This document shows, in pieces, positions 34,742 to 44,512 of a stretch of DNA of 64,000 bases; position 1 is the first letter of the stretch, and every line of letters begins with the position of its first letter. The stretch is from Microglena sp. YARC (Eukaryota > Chlorophyta > Chlorophyceae > Chlamydomonadales > Chlamydomonadaceae). The notes beneath the pieces were generated by a model that saw only the letters and a program-made list of their open reading frames with translations, did no database searches and was not told the origin of the DNA. Position numbers and translations under genes: made by a program. The stretch covers positions 175,934,721-175,998,720 of the forward strand of contig CM039462.1 of the NCBI GenBank assembly GCA_022414725.1, read 5' to 3'.

Positions 34742-37548
34742 ATGAGCAGCAGCAGCAGCACGGACCACGTGCACCTCCGCATGGCGGGCAGCAACCCCGT
34801 CATGCTCACGGAGGCGCTCGCCTTCGGGATCGTGATGGACCCGGCGCGCGCGGCCCCCGGAGGCGCCGCCGCGCTCGCGCTCAGACACGGGGACGACGTC
34901 TTCCTCACCGCCGAGGAGGTCGCGGACGGCAGGCGCAGCGCCATACTGCGCGCGGGCGACCCCGCGCACCCGGACGCGGGCGCCACCCTCAGCCTCGGCA
35001 CGCAGGCGAACCACGAGGCGATCCGCATCTCGCGCTCGGACGTGCTCTTCCGGAGCACCGCGCGCATGCACAGCAACCTGGTCGTGCGGGACTCCCTGGT
35101 CGTGCAGAACGGGGCCATCAGCGCCACCAACTTCGACAACCTCGTGGACGACTTCATCACCAACTCGATCATCATGCCGCCCACGGCCAACGCCCTGGCA
35201 ACCGCCTACGTCACGCTTAGCAACCTGATCGTCTCACGCATCCCGGGCCCGGGCTCGGGCTCGGGCTCGGGATCGGGCTCAGACGCAGGCTACATCAATC
35301 CGTCGTCCACCGCACCCAACAACAACCTGCAGATGGGCTCCGTCGCGTGCGCGGACATCGTCGCGGGCTCGCTCATGGCGTATACGTACTGCAACCTGCC
35401 CGCTGACTTCAGGTGCGCGTACATGGACCAGCCGCCGTCCGCCTACGCGCTGAACACGGCGTACGCGCAGCTCAGCAACTACGTGCAGACGCGCCTCGCG
35501 ACGCTGAACACGTCCCTGGCCCTCAATGACGACGCCGACGACGACCCCAACGACAGGGTGCACCTGCTGTCCGACGGCCGGTGGCAGACGGACATGTGGC
35601 TCCAGAGCTCCGACGGAGCGGACCGCGTGCTCTTCCACTCCGACACCGGGGGGACGGAGTTCGCCTTCCAGCCGCGCCACCGGTGGCGCGCGCAGGCCGC
35701 GGGCGCCGCGCTGCTTGACCTGGAGCCGGGCGTGGGCCTCACGCTGCACGAGGGCGCGTTGCTCGCGCCGAGCGCGGCCTTCGCGGGCCCGCTCAGCGTC
35801 GCGGGCAGCCTGGCGGTGGGCGGGTCGGACGTGGACTTCGGGCAGGTCCGGCGCGTGCGCGTACCCGAGGGCCGCGTGGAGGCGGGCACGGTGCTCGCGG
35901 ACCACTTCTGCAACCTGCCCACGGCCTCCGCCGGGCGCCGGGGGATCGTGCAGCTCGCGGCGGAGAGCAACCAGCTCCAGGCGTACCCCGAGTCTTTCCC
36001 GTCGAACCTGGCGGTCGCCGCCTCCCTCTTCGCCGCCGTCACCTCGAACGTCGACAGCCGCGTGAGCAGCGCGACCGTGCTGGTGGCCGAGGCGCTGTAC
36101 GCGGCCACGGAGGCGTACAACCGGTCCATCAACAACACGCAGCGCATCGTGCGCGACTACTTCGCGAGCGGCGAACCCGTCGAGTGCATCCGCATGACCA
36201 ACCACGCGCCGAACGCGGGAGACGAGCTGAGGATGCTGCTGGCCAACGACGCGGAAGAGCGCGTGGAGATGGGCATCCTCCCGCGCGCCGGCGGATCCGG
36301 CGCCTCGCTCGCGGCGACCAAGGGGCTGCTGGTGCGCGGGTCCCTCGCGGCGGAGGTCCACCTCGGGTCGGCGGTGCGCGTGCGCACGGGCCCGGACGCG
36401 GCGCAGATCGCCCCCCCGGGCCCGGACTTCGCGCTCTCGCCCGGGCTCGACGCCACGGCATCGTCCACCTACGCGCCCGACGGATGGTCGGCCCCGCACC
36501 AGGCGTTCGCGGACATCAGCCCCGAGGCCACCAGCTGGATTTCCAAGATGGGCGCCTACACGACGGACGCGGGCGCGCCGACCGCCGAGGCTGCGCTCAC
36601 AAACACGCTCTCGCTCGTAAGCGACGCGCCCATCGCGGTACGCGGCGAGTGGGTGCAGCTCAGCTTCCCCGGCGCGCGCTACGTGCACTCGGTCTTCGTC
36701 GCGTGCTCGGCACCGAACTACCTGCCGGACGACTTCGCGCTGCTCGGGCTGCCGGAGGGGGACGCGGGGTGGAGGCACCTCTTCTTCCGCGCGGCGCTGG
36801 CGCCCATCCTCCAGGGAACCTCCGGCACCTCCGGCGCATCATCCGGCACCTCCGGCGCGTCATCCGGTACGTGGTACTCGCTCCCGCCCGCGGCGGGCGC
36901 ATTGCCGCTGGTGGCCGTGCGGCTGGTGGTCACGCGCATGGCCCCGCGCGCCTCACTCCCCAGGGTCTTCTCGACCTCCGTGCAGGTGGACCTCGTGCGC
37001 TTCCTGGCATCCGAGGCGGCGCTCGCGTCGGACCTGCTCTTCTCCGTGGGGGGCGCGGACGGCGAGGCGCCCACGCTGGGCGTGTTGCACGCGGGCTCCG
37101 TGGGGCTCCGCATGGCGGCCGGCACGACGCCCTCGGGCGCCCTGCACGTGGGGAACGCGACGGAGCCGCGCACCGTCGTCCTCTTCGACTCCGACCCGGC
37201 CTTCCCCAACGAGCACGAGTTCCGCGGCTTCGGGGTCGCGCCCGCGGCGCTCACGATGCGCGTGGAGGGGCCGGCGGCCGCCTTCAGCTTCGAGGCGGGC
37301 TGGAGCGCATCCAACTCGCAGGAGGTGGCCAGCATCTCCGGCTCGGACGGAACGCTCAGCACCGGCGGCTCGCTGCGCTTCGCGGGGGAGCTCCGGCACG
37401 CGCCCACGCAGCACGCATTCGTCAACGACATGGGGGACTTCGCGGCGGGCCCGCTGGTCATGCCGGCCGCAGAGAGGGACACGGTGCGCATCCCCGGCGC
37501 CGGCACCATGTACGCGCGGCTCGGGGGCAGGCTGGCATTCGTGAACAA

Positions 37549-37611
37549 CAACAACAACAACAACAGCAACAACAACAACAACAACAGCAACAACAACAAC
37601 AACCAGCAGCA
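37549..37611. repeat. AAC/AGC triplet run coding for poly-Asn
   Basis: A run of Asn and Ser codons in the adhesin between two beta-rich regions. It is in frame and probably a linker. Confidence 0.9.
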
Positions 37612-37760
37612 CAACGAAGACCTCTCGAACGCGCTGCTCGCGCTTGACCCGTCGTCGAGCACCGTGAGCTCGCCGTGCGGGCTCGGGCTGCTGGGGACGC
37701 CCGACGCGCCCTGGGCGTCGCTCGCCGCCAGGGAGAGCCTGTACCTGCGCGACGGCCGGC

Positions 37761-37800
37761 TCCGATGTGCAGCGCACAGCTCCGATGTGCAGCGCACAGC
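37761..37800. repeat. 20-bp tandem duplication at the adhesin frame break
   Basis: CTCCGATGTGCAGCGCACAG occurs twice in tandem. Because 20 is two more than a multiple of three, copy number decides which frame follows; three copies would join the upstream and downstream frames. Confidence 0.95.
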
Positions 37801-39825
37801 TGGGCGGGGCCTTCGCGGATCTGCGATTCGGGAACAAGTCATCCTTGTCGTCCTTGTCATCATCATCATCCTTGTCATCATCGGTCACCCTGTCCCTGCG
37901 CGGTTCGCCGGATCCGGTCCCCGGACTCGTGTGGCTCCCGGGATCTCAGCCGCTCGAGGTGCCCCGGGACGCCCTGGCGGTGGTCGGCTTCAGTGCGCGT
38001 GACACCACCACCACCTGGCTGAATGTCGTGCGCCTGCACAACGCCTCGATGGACCGGGCGACCCTCCTCCTGGGCGGCAGCAGCCTCGCGCTCATGCTCT
38101 CCGTCGCCGACACATCGGATCTGCGGGCTGTGGGGGTCGGGTGCCGGAGCAGCCGCTTCAGCGGGAACCGCTCCGTCGCGATCGAGTCCCTCCTCCCACA
38201 TGGCCTCTCTGGCGCCGCCGGCGTGCAGGCGTCAGGCGGCGTGCTGGCGTTGCAGCTGCCGGGCCCCTCGTCCTCGCTCAAGCTCCCGGGCGCGGCGATG
38301 GAGGCGCTCGGCGGCGTGTACCTCTGCGGGACGCAGCAGGTGTTCTCCCCGGCGGAGGGGGGCGCGGGCCTCGTGCTGGCGGCGCCCGACGCGGACGTGG
38401 ACATCGTGGCCGCAGGAGACGTGCGCCTGAGCAGCGCCTCGGGGAGCGTGCGCGCGACGCGGGCGACCTTCGTGGCCGAGAGGGACTGCCGCGTGATGGG
38501 GCGCTCGCTCTTCCGCGGGCCCGCCTCGTTCGGGGCACCGGCCGCCTTCCGCGCGGTCGTCGCGGTGCAGGGCGACCTGCGGGCGGAACGCTCGCTCTCG
38601 GTCCGCGGCCCGGTCCTCCTGGACGGACCCCTCACCCTCGCCGCCTCAAGTCCGCACGTCCGGCTGTCCGACAACGCGCTGAGCGAGGTCGGCCGCCTTC
38701 TTTTTCGGGGGGACGGCGGCGGCTTCGCGCTGGTGGGCGGGCCCTTCGATGAGGAGGCGGCGGACCCGCGCCTCGCGTTCGAGGGACTGTACAGTCGGGA
38801 CAGCGCCTCGCGGTACTACGGGGCCGCGCAGATGGCCGACGTGCGCGCGGCGGCGCCTCTGCGCGCGAAACACCTCGGGAGCCTGGTGGACGCCGCGTGG
38901 GTGTACGCGGACGGGCTGGAGTCGCGCGACATCGGGCTCCTTCCTGCGCGTGGGCGAGTCGATCCAGCTGCACGCGGGCCACAAGCTGCGCGAAAGCGCG
39001 GACGCCGCCGGAGGGCTGCTGGTGGCGGCCCACGCGGGGGACGCGCGCCTCCCGCTGACGGTGCGCGGGGACGCGCCCCCGGAGCTCGTGCGCGCGGTGT
39101 TCGGGTCCTCGGTCTCCGCATCCTCGCACGTTCCGGGGTACTCGGGCATGCGGCTGGAGAGCTCGGGCTGGGGCGGCGACCTGGTGATCCTTGGCGGCGC
39201 GGGGGGCGGCGCCGTGCAGGTGTCCGACTCCGGCGGCGCCGCGCTGGACCTGAACCCCGCGGGCGGGCTGGTTCGAGTGAACAACGTGCCCATCCAGTCC
39301 ACGTCGGACGGGCGCCAGAAGACGGGCCGCGCGGACCTTCCGGGCGCCCTGTGCGTGGATGTGCTGCGCCGGCTGCGCCCGTGCACGTACACGCACCGCG
39401 GCGAGCTGGAGGCGGGCTTCATCGCGCAGGAGGTGTTCCGCGAGGTGCCCGAGATGCGGCACCTGGTCGCGCTGCCGCGGTCTGTCGGGGACGAGGACGA
39501 GGAGTCTACCCCTCCTGATACTAGTGATGGCGCCCCCCCTCGGGCGCACAGGGACGGGGGCGGGGACGGCGACGACGACTCTACTACACCGAATGGCGAG
39601 GGGGAGCGTCATCTGCGCCGGGCGCCGGTGGGGAGCGTGGGCCTGAACTACGTGGGCATCATCGCGTACCTGGTGGGCGCGGTGCAGGAGCAGGCGCGCG
39701 CGATCGAGGCCCTGCAGGCGGAAATTGTTCAGGGAAAGGTTGCAACAGTTTCCTCGTTTGACGGCAAAGATGACAGCTGCATGGAAGAGCACGCAAAGAT
39801 GTCAAGAGATGTCAAGCTGAGTTGA

Positions 39826-40707
39826 GACAACATCTATAAATTGTGTCTATAGATCAGACAGACAGATCCCTGAAGACCTCAAATGCCGAGCTTCGCCCCT
39901 ACACGAAATCATTAATATTACACCAAAAAAGGGAACTTTCTCTATTCAACAAGCCCCATGTAGGACTTTCAATTTTGGTGTAATTTTACTACTTTCATGA
40001 GACCATCTTTCATCACAAACAAATACCAATCAATCGATTTGAAGAAAGAGAGATTGTTCAAACATCATCACACCCAAAAACCAGATGTCTGCATGTGCGG
40101 ACGCTCCAAATGCCAATCAATCAATCGATTGAAGAGAGAGAGAGAGAGTTCAAACACCCTCCCAAGCGTTCCAGTGAAACCAAAGCCCTGACAAGGTGAC
40201 ATCGTAGAGAAAATGCAGCTGCCCTGCTGCCCAGAAGCAGTCCATGACACCCTCATGCAGCCCCATACTCGTCTTCAATCACATGCAAATCTTGTGTCAG
40301 ACGGCCTTGTCCCGTAAACTTGGCAGTGTGGAAACACGCACGACACCCACGAAAGTCACAACAAAGCCGGCGACATGCACATACCCTACCCCAAAATGCA
40401 AGGTGTCCCAATATCAAATGTCCCTAGCTGTATGAAAGTTGGAAATAGAATGGAAAAAATGGAAGATACGAAATTGTTGGGGGAGGCGAAATATCAGTAA
40501 TGTGGTATAAGGTGTGTCCCACTTTATTTGAGAACAACTGTAGAGAAGATGATACGATCCCTCGCTACCGAACTGCAGGTACGTGGGATCCAAGTGACGC
40601 CCTTGTAAGATACAGCCAGCCAGAATCGTTAGACTAATTGTGCATGGTAAGTATATTCAACTTAAGAGCAACCTGTGTTGTTTATAGGGCACTCAGCCAA
40701 CAAGGGC
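39826..40707. other. Gene-free stretch with repeats and transposon ends
   Basis: It contains a 40-bp near repeat (40025-40060 and 40110-40150, sharing CAATCAATCGATT and GAAAGAGAGA), a Fanzor-2-type right end at 40402-40436 (CAAATGTCCCTAGCTGTA) and another mariner-like end at 40504-40532 (GTGTCCCACTTTATTTGAGA, inverse orientation). No convincing gene. Confidence 0.6.
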
Positions 40708-41133
40708 ATGGATGCACCAATGACAACCACGATTTTCTCCTTGCCACCGGACCTGCGCGCCGTCGTTTGGGGGATCTATCGCAAACTCGTGTTCGAGGAG
40801 AGGTGTCGGTCCTTGGAGGAACTGCTCGAGAGAGCAAAGGCACGTTGCCATGTCGGCGTACACGCAAGCTACAGTCAGTGTTGCATGCCGCTTTATGATG
40901 TTAGGGTTCACATCGACGGACCCAACGGCAATATATACTGCCTGGGTAGGCGCGACAAGTACTGGCAGGCGGAACGACGCTGGGCGACCATTCGCGAATA
41001 CATGCAGTATTCCGAAGGCTACCTAGAGGTGCACTTGGACGACTCAGGTGGGGCCTGGGCGCCCTTGTACTGTCCTCGCGGCAATAACATCAAATACAGA
41101 GGCAGGCCCAAGAACACCGAAAACTTTAGATGA
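40708..41133 (+). CDS. Small uncharacterised protein
   Basis: 141 residues from the ATG at 40708 (MDAPMTTTIFSLPPDLRAVV). The sequence looks globular: an N-terminal helical region (LRAVVWGIYRKLVFEERCRSLEEL), then VRVHIDGPNGNIYCLGRRDKYW and a C-terminal segment with GYLEVHLDDSGGAW. No family recognised. An intron-like GT..AG stretch lies just upstream but does not give a usable reading frame. Confidence 0.5.
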   Translation: MDAPMTTTIFSLPPDLRAVVWGIYRKLVFEERCRSLEELLERAKARCHVGVHASYSQCCMPLYDVRVHIDGPNGNIYCLGRRDKYWQAERRWATIREYMQYSEGYLEVHLDDSGGAWAPLYCPRGNNIKYRGRPKNTENFR

Positions 41134-41289
41134 TAACCACACGGCGCATGCGTGATGGAGGTCTAAACGATTCCCAAATGATCCCCTCCCTATTGTCAAG
41201 CAGAAGCCTGCTTGAGACAAGCGATGTGTGTGGGTGAGTCATCTGTTGGCGTGGAGCTCCGCTTTGACTGCTTTTGCAGTGTACGAAAC

Positions 41290-41931
41290 TTATTCGTAAA
41301 AGAGCATCCAACAGTGCATATCGTCGTCGCCGTTTACCCAACGGTGTTGAGGATACACGCATGCCAAGTAACCAATGCCAAAGTTAGTCATTGTGACCAT
41401 GTGTGAGAGGCCGAAGCTGCTGCTCAAGAGGATGCGTATTCCCATAGCGGTGCTGATACGGTCGATACTTGGCTTGAACTCTACAGCAACTGTGCAGAGC
41501 CATATAAGGAGTTGGGCACCAGGATGGTGCGCTCCATGTTGGTTGACCATTTCACACAACAAATTTGTAGCCGCCTGAATTTTCGCTTTACTCGTATCGC
41601 ACACATGGTCGCAAAGTCTATTTTGCAGTCCATCCACGCCGTTTATGTCCACTAACCTACCATCGCTATGCGAGGGCAGTGTCTGCGTGAGTGGTAGCAC
41701 TGCTTCCGCAGGGACATCCAAGGTAATCAATTCGCATACCATGCGTACCCTGTCATGAAGAGACTGGCGCATCCCCAATTGTCTCAGTGCATAATCGGGT
41801 AAATGAATAGAGCATGGATTCAGCAGCAGATCACGAGCAATCTTACGCGTTGGCGCGACAGCCATGTGCGGTTCAAGTGCTGTTGCCATGGCCTGGGCGT
41901 AAGCAGGCTCTGCTATTGCTACACGCAGCAT
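41290..41931 (-). CDS. Uncharacterised protein
   Basis: 213 residues from MLRVAIAEPAYAQAM. Mostly helical in appearance, with one hydrophobic stretch (about 140-155, AQLLIWLCTVAVEF) and another near the C-terminus. Codon use is less GC-rich than that of core genes. It lies just outside the left end of the Fanzor-2 element. No motif recognised; it could be a degraded gene. Confidence 0.4.
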   Translation of the reverse strand: MLRVAIAEPAYAQAMATALEPHMAVAPTRKIARDLLLNPCSIHLPDYALRQLGMRQSLHDRVRMVCELITLDVPAEAVLPLTQTLPSHSDGRLVDINGVDGLQNRLCDHVCDTSKAKIQAATNLLCEMVNQHGAHHPGAQLLIWLCTVAVEFKPSIDRISTAMGIRILLSSSFGLSHMVTMTNFGIGYLACVYPQHRWVNGDDDMHCWMLFYE

Positions 41932-42059
41932 CGTTTTTGAAATTGATGCAACAGTGGCCCCCGCGGTCTCATTGTCTAGCAGTACAGTCAGAGACAGAAT
42001 TTATGGGACACCCTTACCGGTGACCCTTGAACCCAATGGGTAGGTCAGCTAAAGGTTGT

Positions 42060-42170
42060 GTATCAAAGTCCCAATCCTTCGTGTCCGTCATCCCGTATTT
42101 CAGCATTTAAGCTGGCCCAAAGGATAACAATTGTAAGCTGCCAACTGACCCAGGTGGGTCGGTTGGTTGA
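42060..42170 (-). ncRNA. Candidate guide-RNA scaffold of Fanzor-2
   Basis: The 3' end of the gene and the DNA up to the terminal repeat include a strong hairpin at 42141-42166 (a 12-base arm CCAACTGACCCA, a 2-base turn, and TGGGTCGGTTGG; one G-T pair). The same region is preserved in a separate fragment at 46502-46628. Position relative to the nuclease gene fits known Fanzor guide RNAs; expression is not shown. Confidence 0.45.
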
Positions 42171-44223
42171 GCGCTCACATTTGCCTCTCCGGAAACTGTG
42201 GTTTTTGGGGTGGGCGATGAGGAGGGCACACAGAATGCCACCGGTCGCTCTTTCCCGTCCATCCACGTCGTCAGAAGCAGAAGAATGTTCTTGGCAGCGT
42301 TCACGTCTCGGTTCCAGGTTGCACCACAGCGCACATTTGATGATGCGCTTTTGACACTGTTGCGACAGTGCAGTACTTTGTGGACCTTGACGTTCTTCAC
42401 CACCGTCTTCTGCTTCTCAAACGTTGTTGTTGTTGTAATAGCCCCGTCGATGAGGGCGGGGGACTCGTTGTGAACTCTGCGCCAGACGACGCTGTTTGCC
42501 TTCATGTTGACGAGCTTCTGGAAGCAGCCGTGGCAAGTACAAGAAGTGTTGCGTTCGTCGACGTTTTTGAACAGAACATTCTGACGACGTGAAAGGCACT
42601 TCCTGATCTCTTTCACGGGCCCAGAACACGAACGACTGATGCCATAGCCCTGGTTGGACCAGTTACCGAAGCCAACAACGGTCTTCTGTGCTTTTGGAGC
42701 AATCACATCGCATACCTTTTCAATCGTCTTCTGTTTGCCCACATATCGAAAGAACCGCATCGATCGGTAACCTCTGCTGGCTCGGTGTTGAAGGAGGGTC
42801 GGGAGCGCGCTGAGGTAACCTCTGACATGGTCCTGCATGTCGGGCATACTGCTCGTAGTCGGCGATGGAATGGACTTCACGAGGTCTTGCGTATCGGCAT
42901 TCCATTTGTTGGTGCGACGATTGCTGGTATTGTACCCAGCTGCTTCGCTAAAGCGGGCAGAGCTGAAAGACTCGACGCGACGCGACCGGCAGAAGATGCT
43001 ACAGTGACGCTATCTGTCATACCCGGGTCGACACCGACTCGCAGCGCACGCAGGCGCAAAGAAGCGTCCTGGCAGTCTTCGATACTTGCGTCTTTTGGAT
43101 ACCCCGCATTATCTCCTCCTTCTCCAGCGACGTCTTCACCCGCCTGATGCTTCATTTGGACGGAGACCCCCTTGCCGTCGCTGAGGATTCGGTTGTCAAA
43201 GCGAGACCTTTTCGTCTCAAGTCCTTGGACATTAAAGTACTTTCGCCACAACATGGAATGATTCTCGTGACGTCCATCTCCACGGACGCTCTCGAGTGGC
43301 GAATCGCCCATGCTGAGAAGCTTCATGAGTGTCATGGATGATATGGGGACGTAAGAAATGGTGAAGCCGCTCTTGCGTGGAAGGATACTGAACAGACGGG
43401 GGCGTTTTGTAGTTGTTTTCTCTTTTAGATCCGCTCCCAATTATGTAAGCACGTGATGAAACAGTCGCATTGTCAGGTGCGCTCGAGTATTGAACTGCTT
43501 CCCCCTTGGCAGCGGCAAGAGAGCTCTCAGGCGTCTGACAACGTCTTTGATGAGGTTCGCATGCACGAGACTCGCTGGGATGATTTTGTCGATATCCGAT
43601 TCAGGAAACTGGACCACTGCCTTGACAATCTTCTTGAAATGCCTCTTCAACGAGGGATGTTTCAAGCGCAAGTATTTGATCACGATCCTGTCCACGTTTG
43701 CCCAAACACTGTTGCACGCCATCATCGCCATTTGTATTGAGACGTCTGCGATTACCTGTCCCCATGGTCGAACGTCCACCTTTGCGTAGCCTGTAGGTCT
43801 GAGAGCGTCGAAAGCAACCATGCTATCTTTCAAGCTCTGGCCCAGCGTATCCTTTCGGACATTGGATGTCGAGACCGCAAGTATGCACCTGTAGTAGAAG
43901 TTCCGATCCAGGTGCGGCAACTGTTTGACATCAAAGTCTCCATCATCGAGGCATCTGGTAATGTGAAAATTTGCGAATAAGTACGCCTCTGCAACTGCGT
44001 GGTTGATTACGAGTACCATACTTTGGATCCTTGAGCAGAGCTGCTGTCTCGATACATCCATGCACAGAGAATTAAGCGTCTTCTTGACCACCATGATGCC
44101 CAGATCTTCGTCATCTCCGTTGTTTATCACCACCCCCATCGATAGGGAGTGAGTGTTCGTTTCTTGTTGTGATATCATAATGAACCACAATTTCCTTATA
44201 CCACAATAAGAGCGCGGCATCAT
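42107..44223 (-). pseudogene. Fanzor-2 nuclease, broken by a stop and a frameshift
   Basis: The N-terminal part (44223 to 43441, from MMPRSYCGIRKL) is helical with LMRLFHHVLT before a TAA. The same frame continues (43440 to 42877) to RuvC-I LRVGVDPGMTDSVTV. A frameshift near 42890 leads to the last part: VVGFGNWSNQGYG, RuvC-II KNVDERNTSCTCHGC with a Cys cluster, and RuvC-III GATWNRDVNAAKNIL with the second Cys pair. The three catalytic acids are still encoded. The RuvC part is much more canonical than in Fanzor-1, so the two are from different branches. Inactive as read. Confidence 0.88.
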
Positions 44224-44512
44224 GATTGATGCAGAGGTCAGACACCACGCGGTTGTTCACTACAAATACTACAATCGGAGCTTGAGCAAAGTCTTGACTT
44301 GGTCAACTTTTCAGACCCCGCAGACGACAAGGTGTCCCACTTTCAAATGTCCCTAGCTGTATGTGTCCACACAAACACCCTCCGTATTCTCAACCCATGC
44401 GTGCCAAAATAAATGTGTATCTGATTGTGTTTAGACTACATTTCCAATGCCGCGTCTCGGTGTTGTTCATGCGGTTTTTGTCTGGAATACAGGGGGGGGT
44501 GTCTGCGAAAGA

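Larger units (their letters stand above)
34742..39825 (+). pseudogene. Giant S74-peptidase adhesin with two frame breaks
   Basis: Three consecutive frames together describe one protein of about 1,690 residues. Part 1 (34742 to about 37780) has repeated beta-rich units and a discoidin-like stretch (ATSWISKMGAYTTD to VQLSFPGARYVHSVFVACSA). Part 2 (about 37790 to 38935) continues beta-rich. Part 3 (to 39825) ends with an intramolecular chaperone/peptidase S74: STSDGRQKTG (Ser and Lys of the dyad), then AGFIAQEVFREVPEM and a coiled-coil end (VQEQARAIEALQAEI). S74 domains trimerise fibres and then cut themselves off. The first break coincides with a 20-bp tandem duplication. Real breakage and assembly error are both possible. 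Confidence 0.8.
41985..44359 (-). mobile_element. Fanzor-2 element with terminal inverted repeats and TA target
   Basis: Left end: CAGTCAGAGACAGAATTTAT followed by GGGACACCC at 41985. Right end, read inward from 44359: CAGCTAGGGACATTTGAAAG followed by TGGGACACC. The two agree as imperfect inverted repeats, and TA lies outside each (41983-41984, 44360-44361). The only coding content is a broken Fanzor gene on the minus strand; no transposase is present. Confidence 0.75.

Noticed and set aside
35279..36778. A 499-codon minus-strand frame
   Set aside because: It is antisense to the adhesin with Arg/Val-rich composition typical of GC-rich shadow frames.
40647..40687. GTAAGTAT...TTTATAG looks like a 41-bp spliceosomal intron after an ATG at 40644
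   Set aside because: Joining the flanks leads to a stop after twelve codons and does not reach the frame of the downstream gene.
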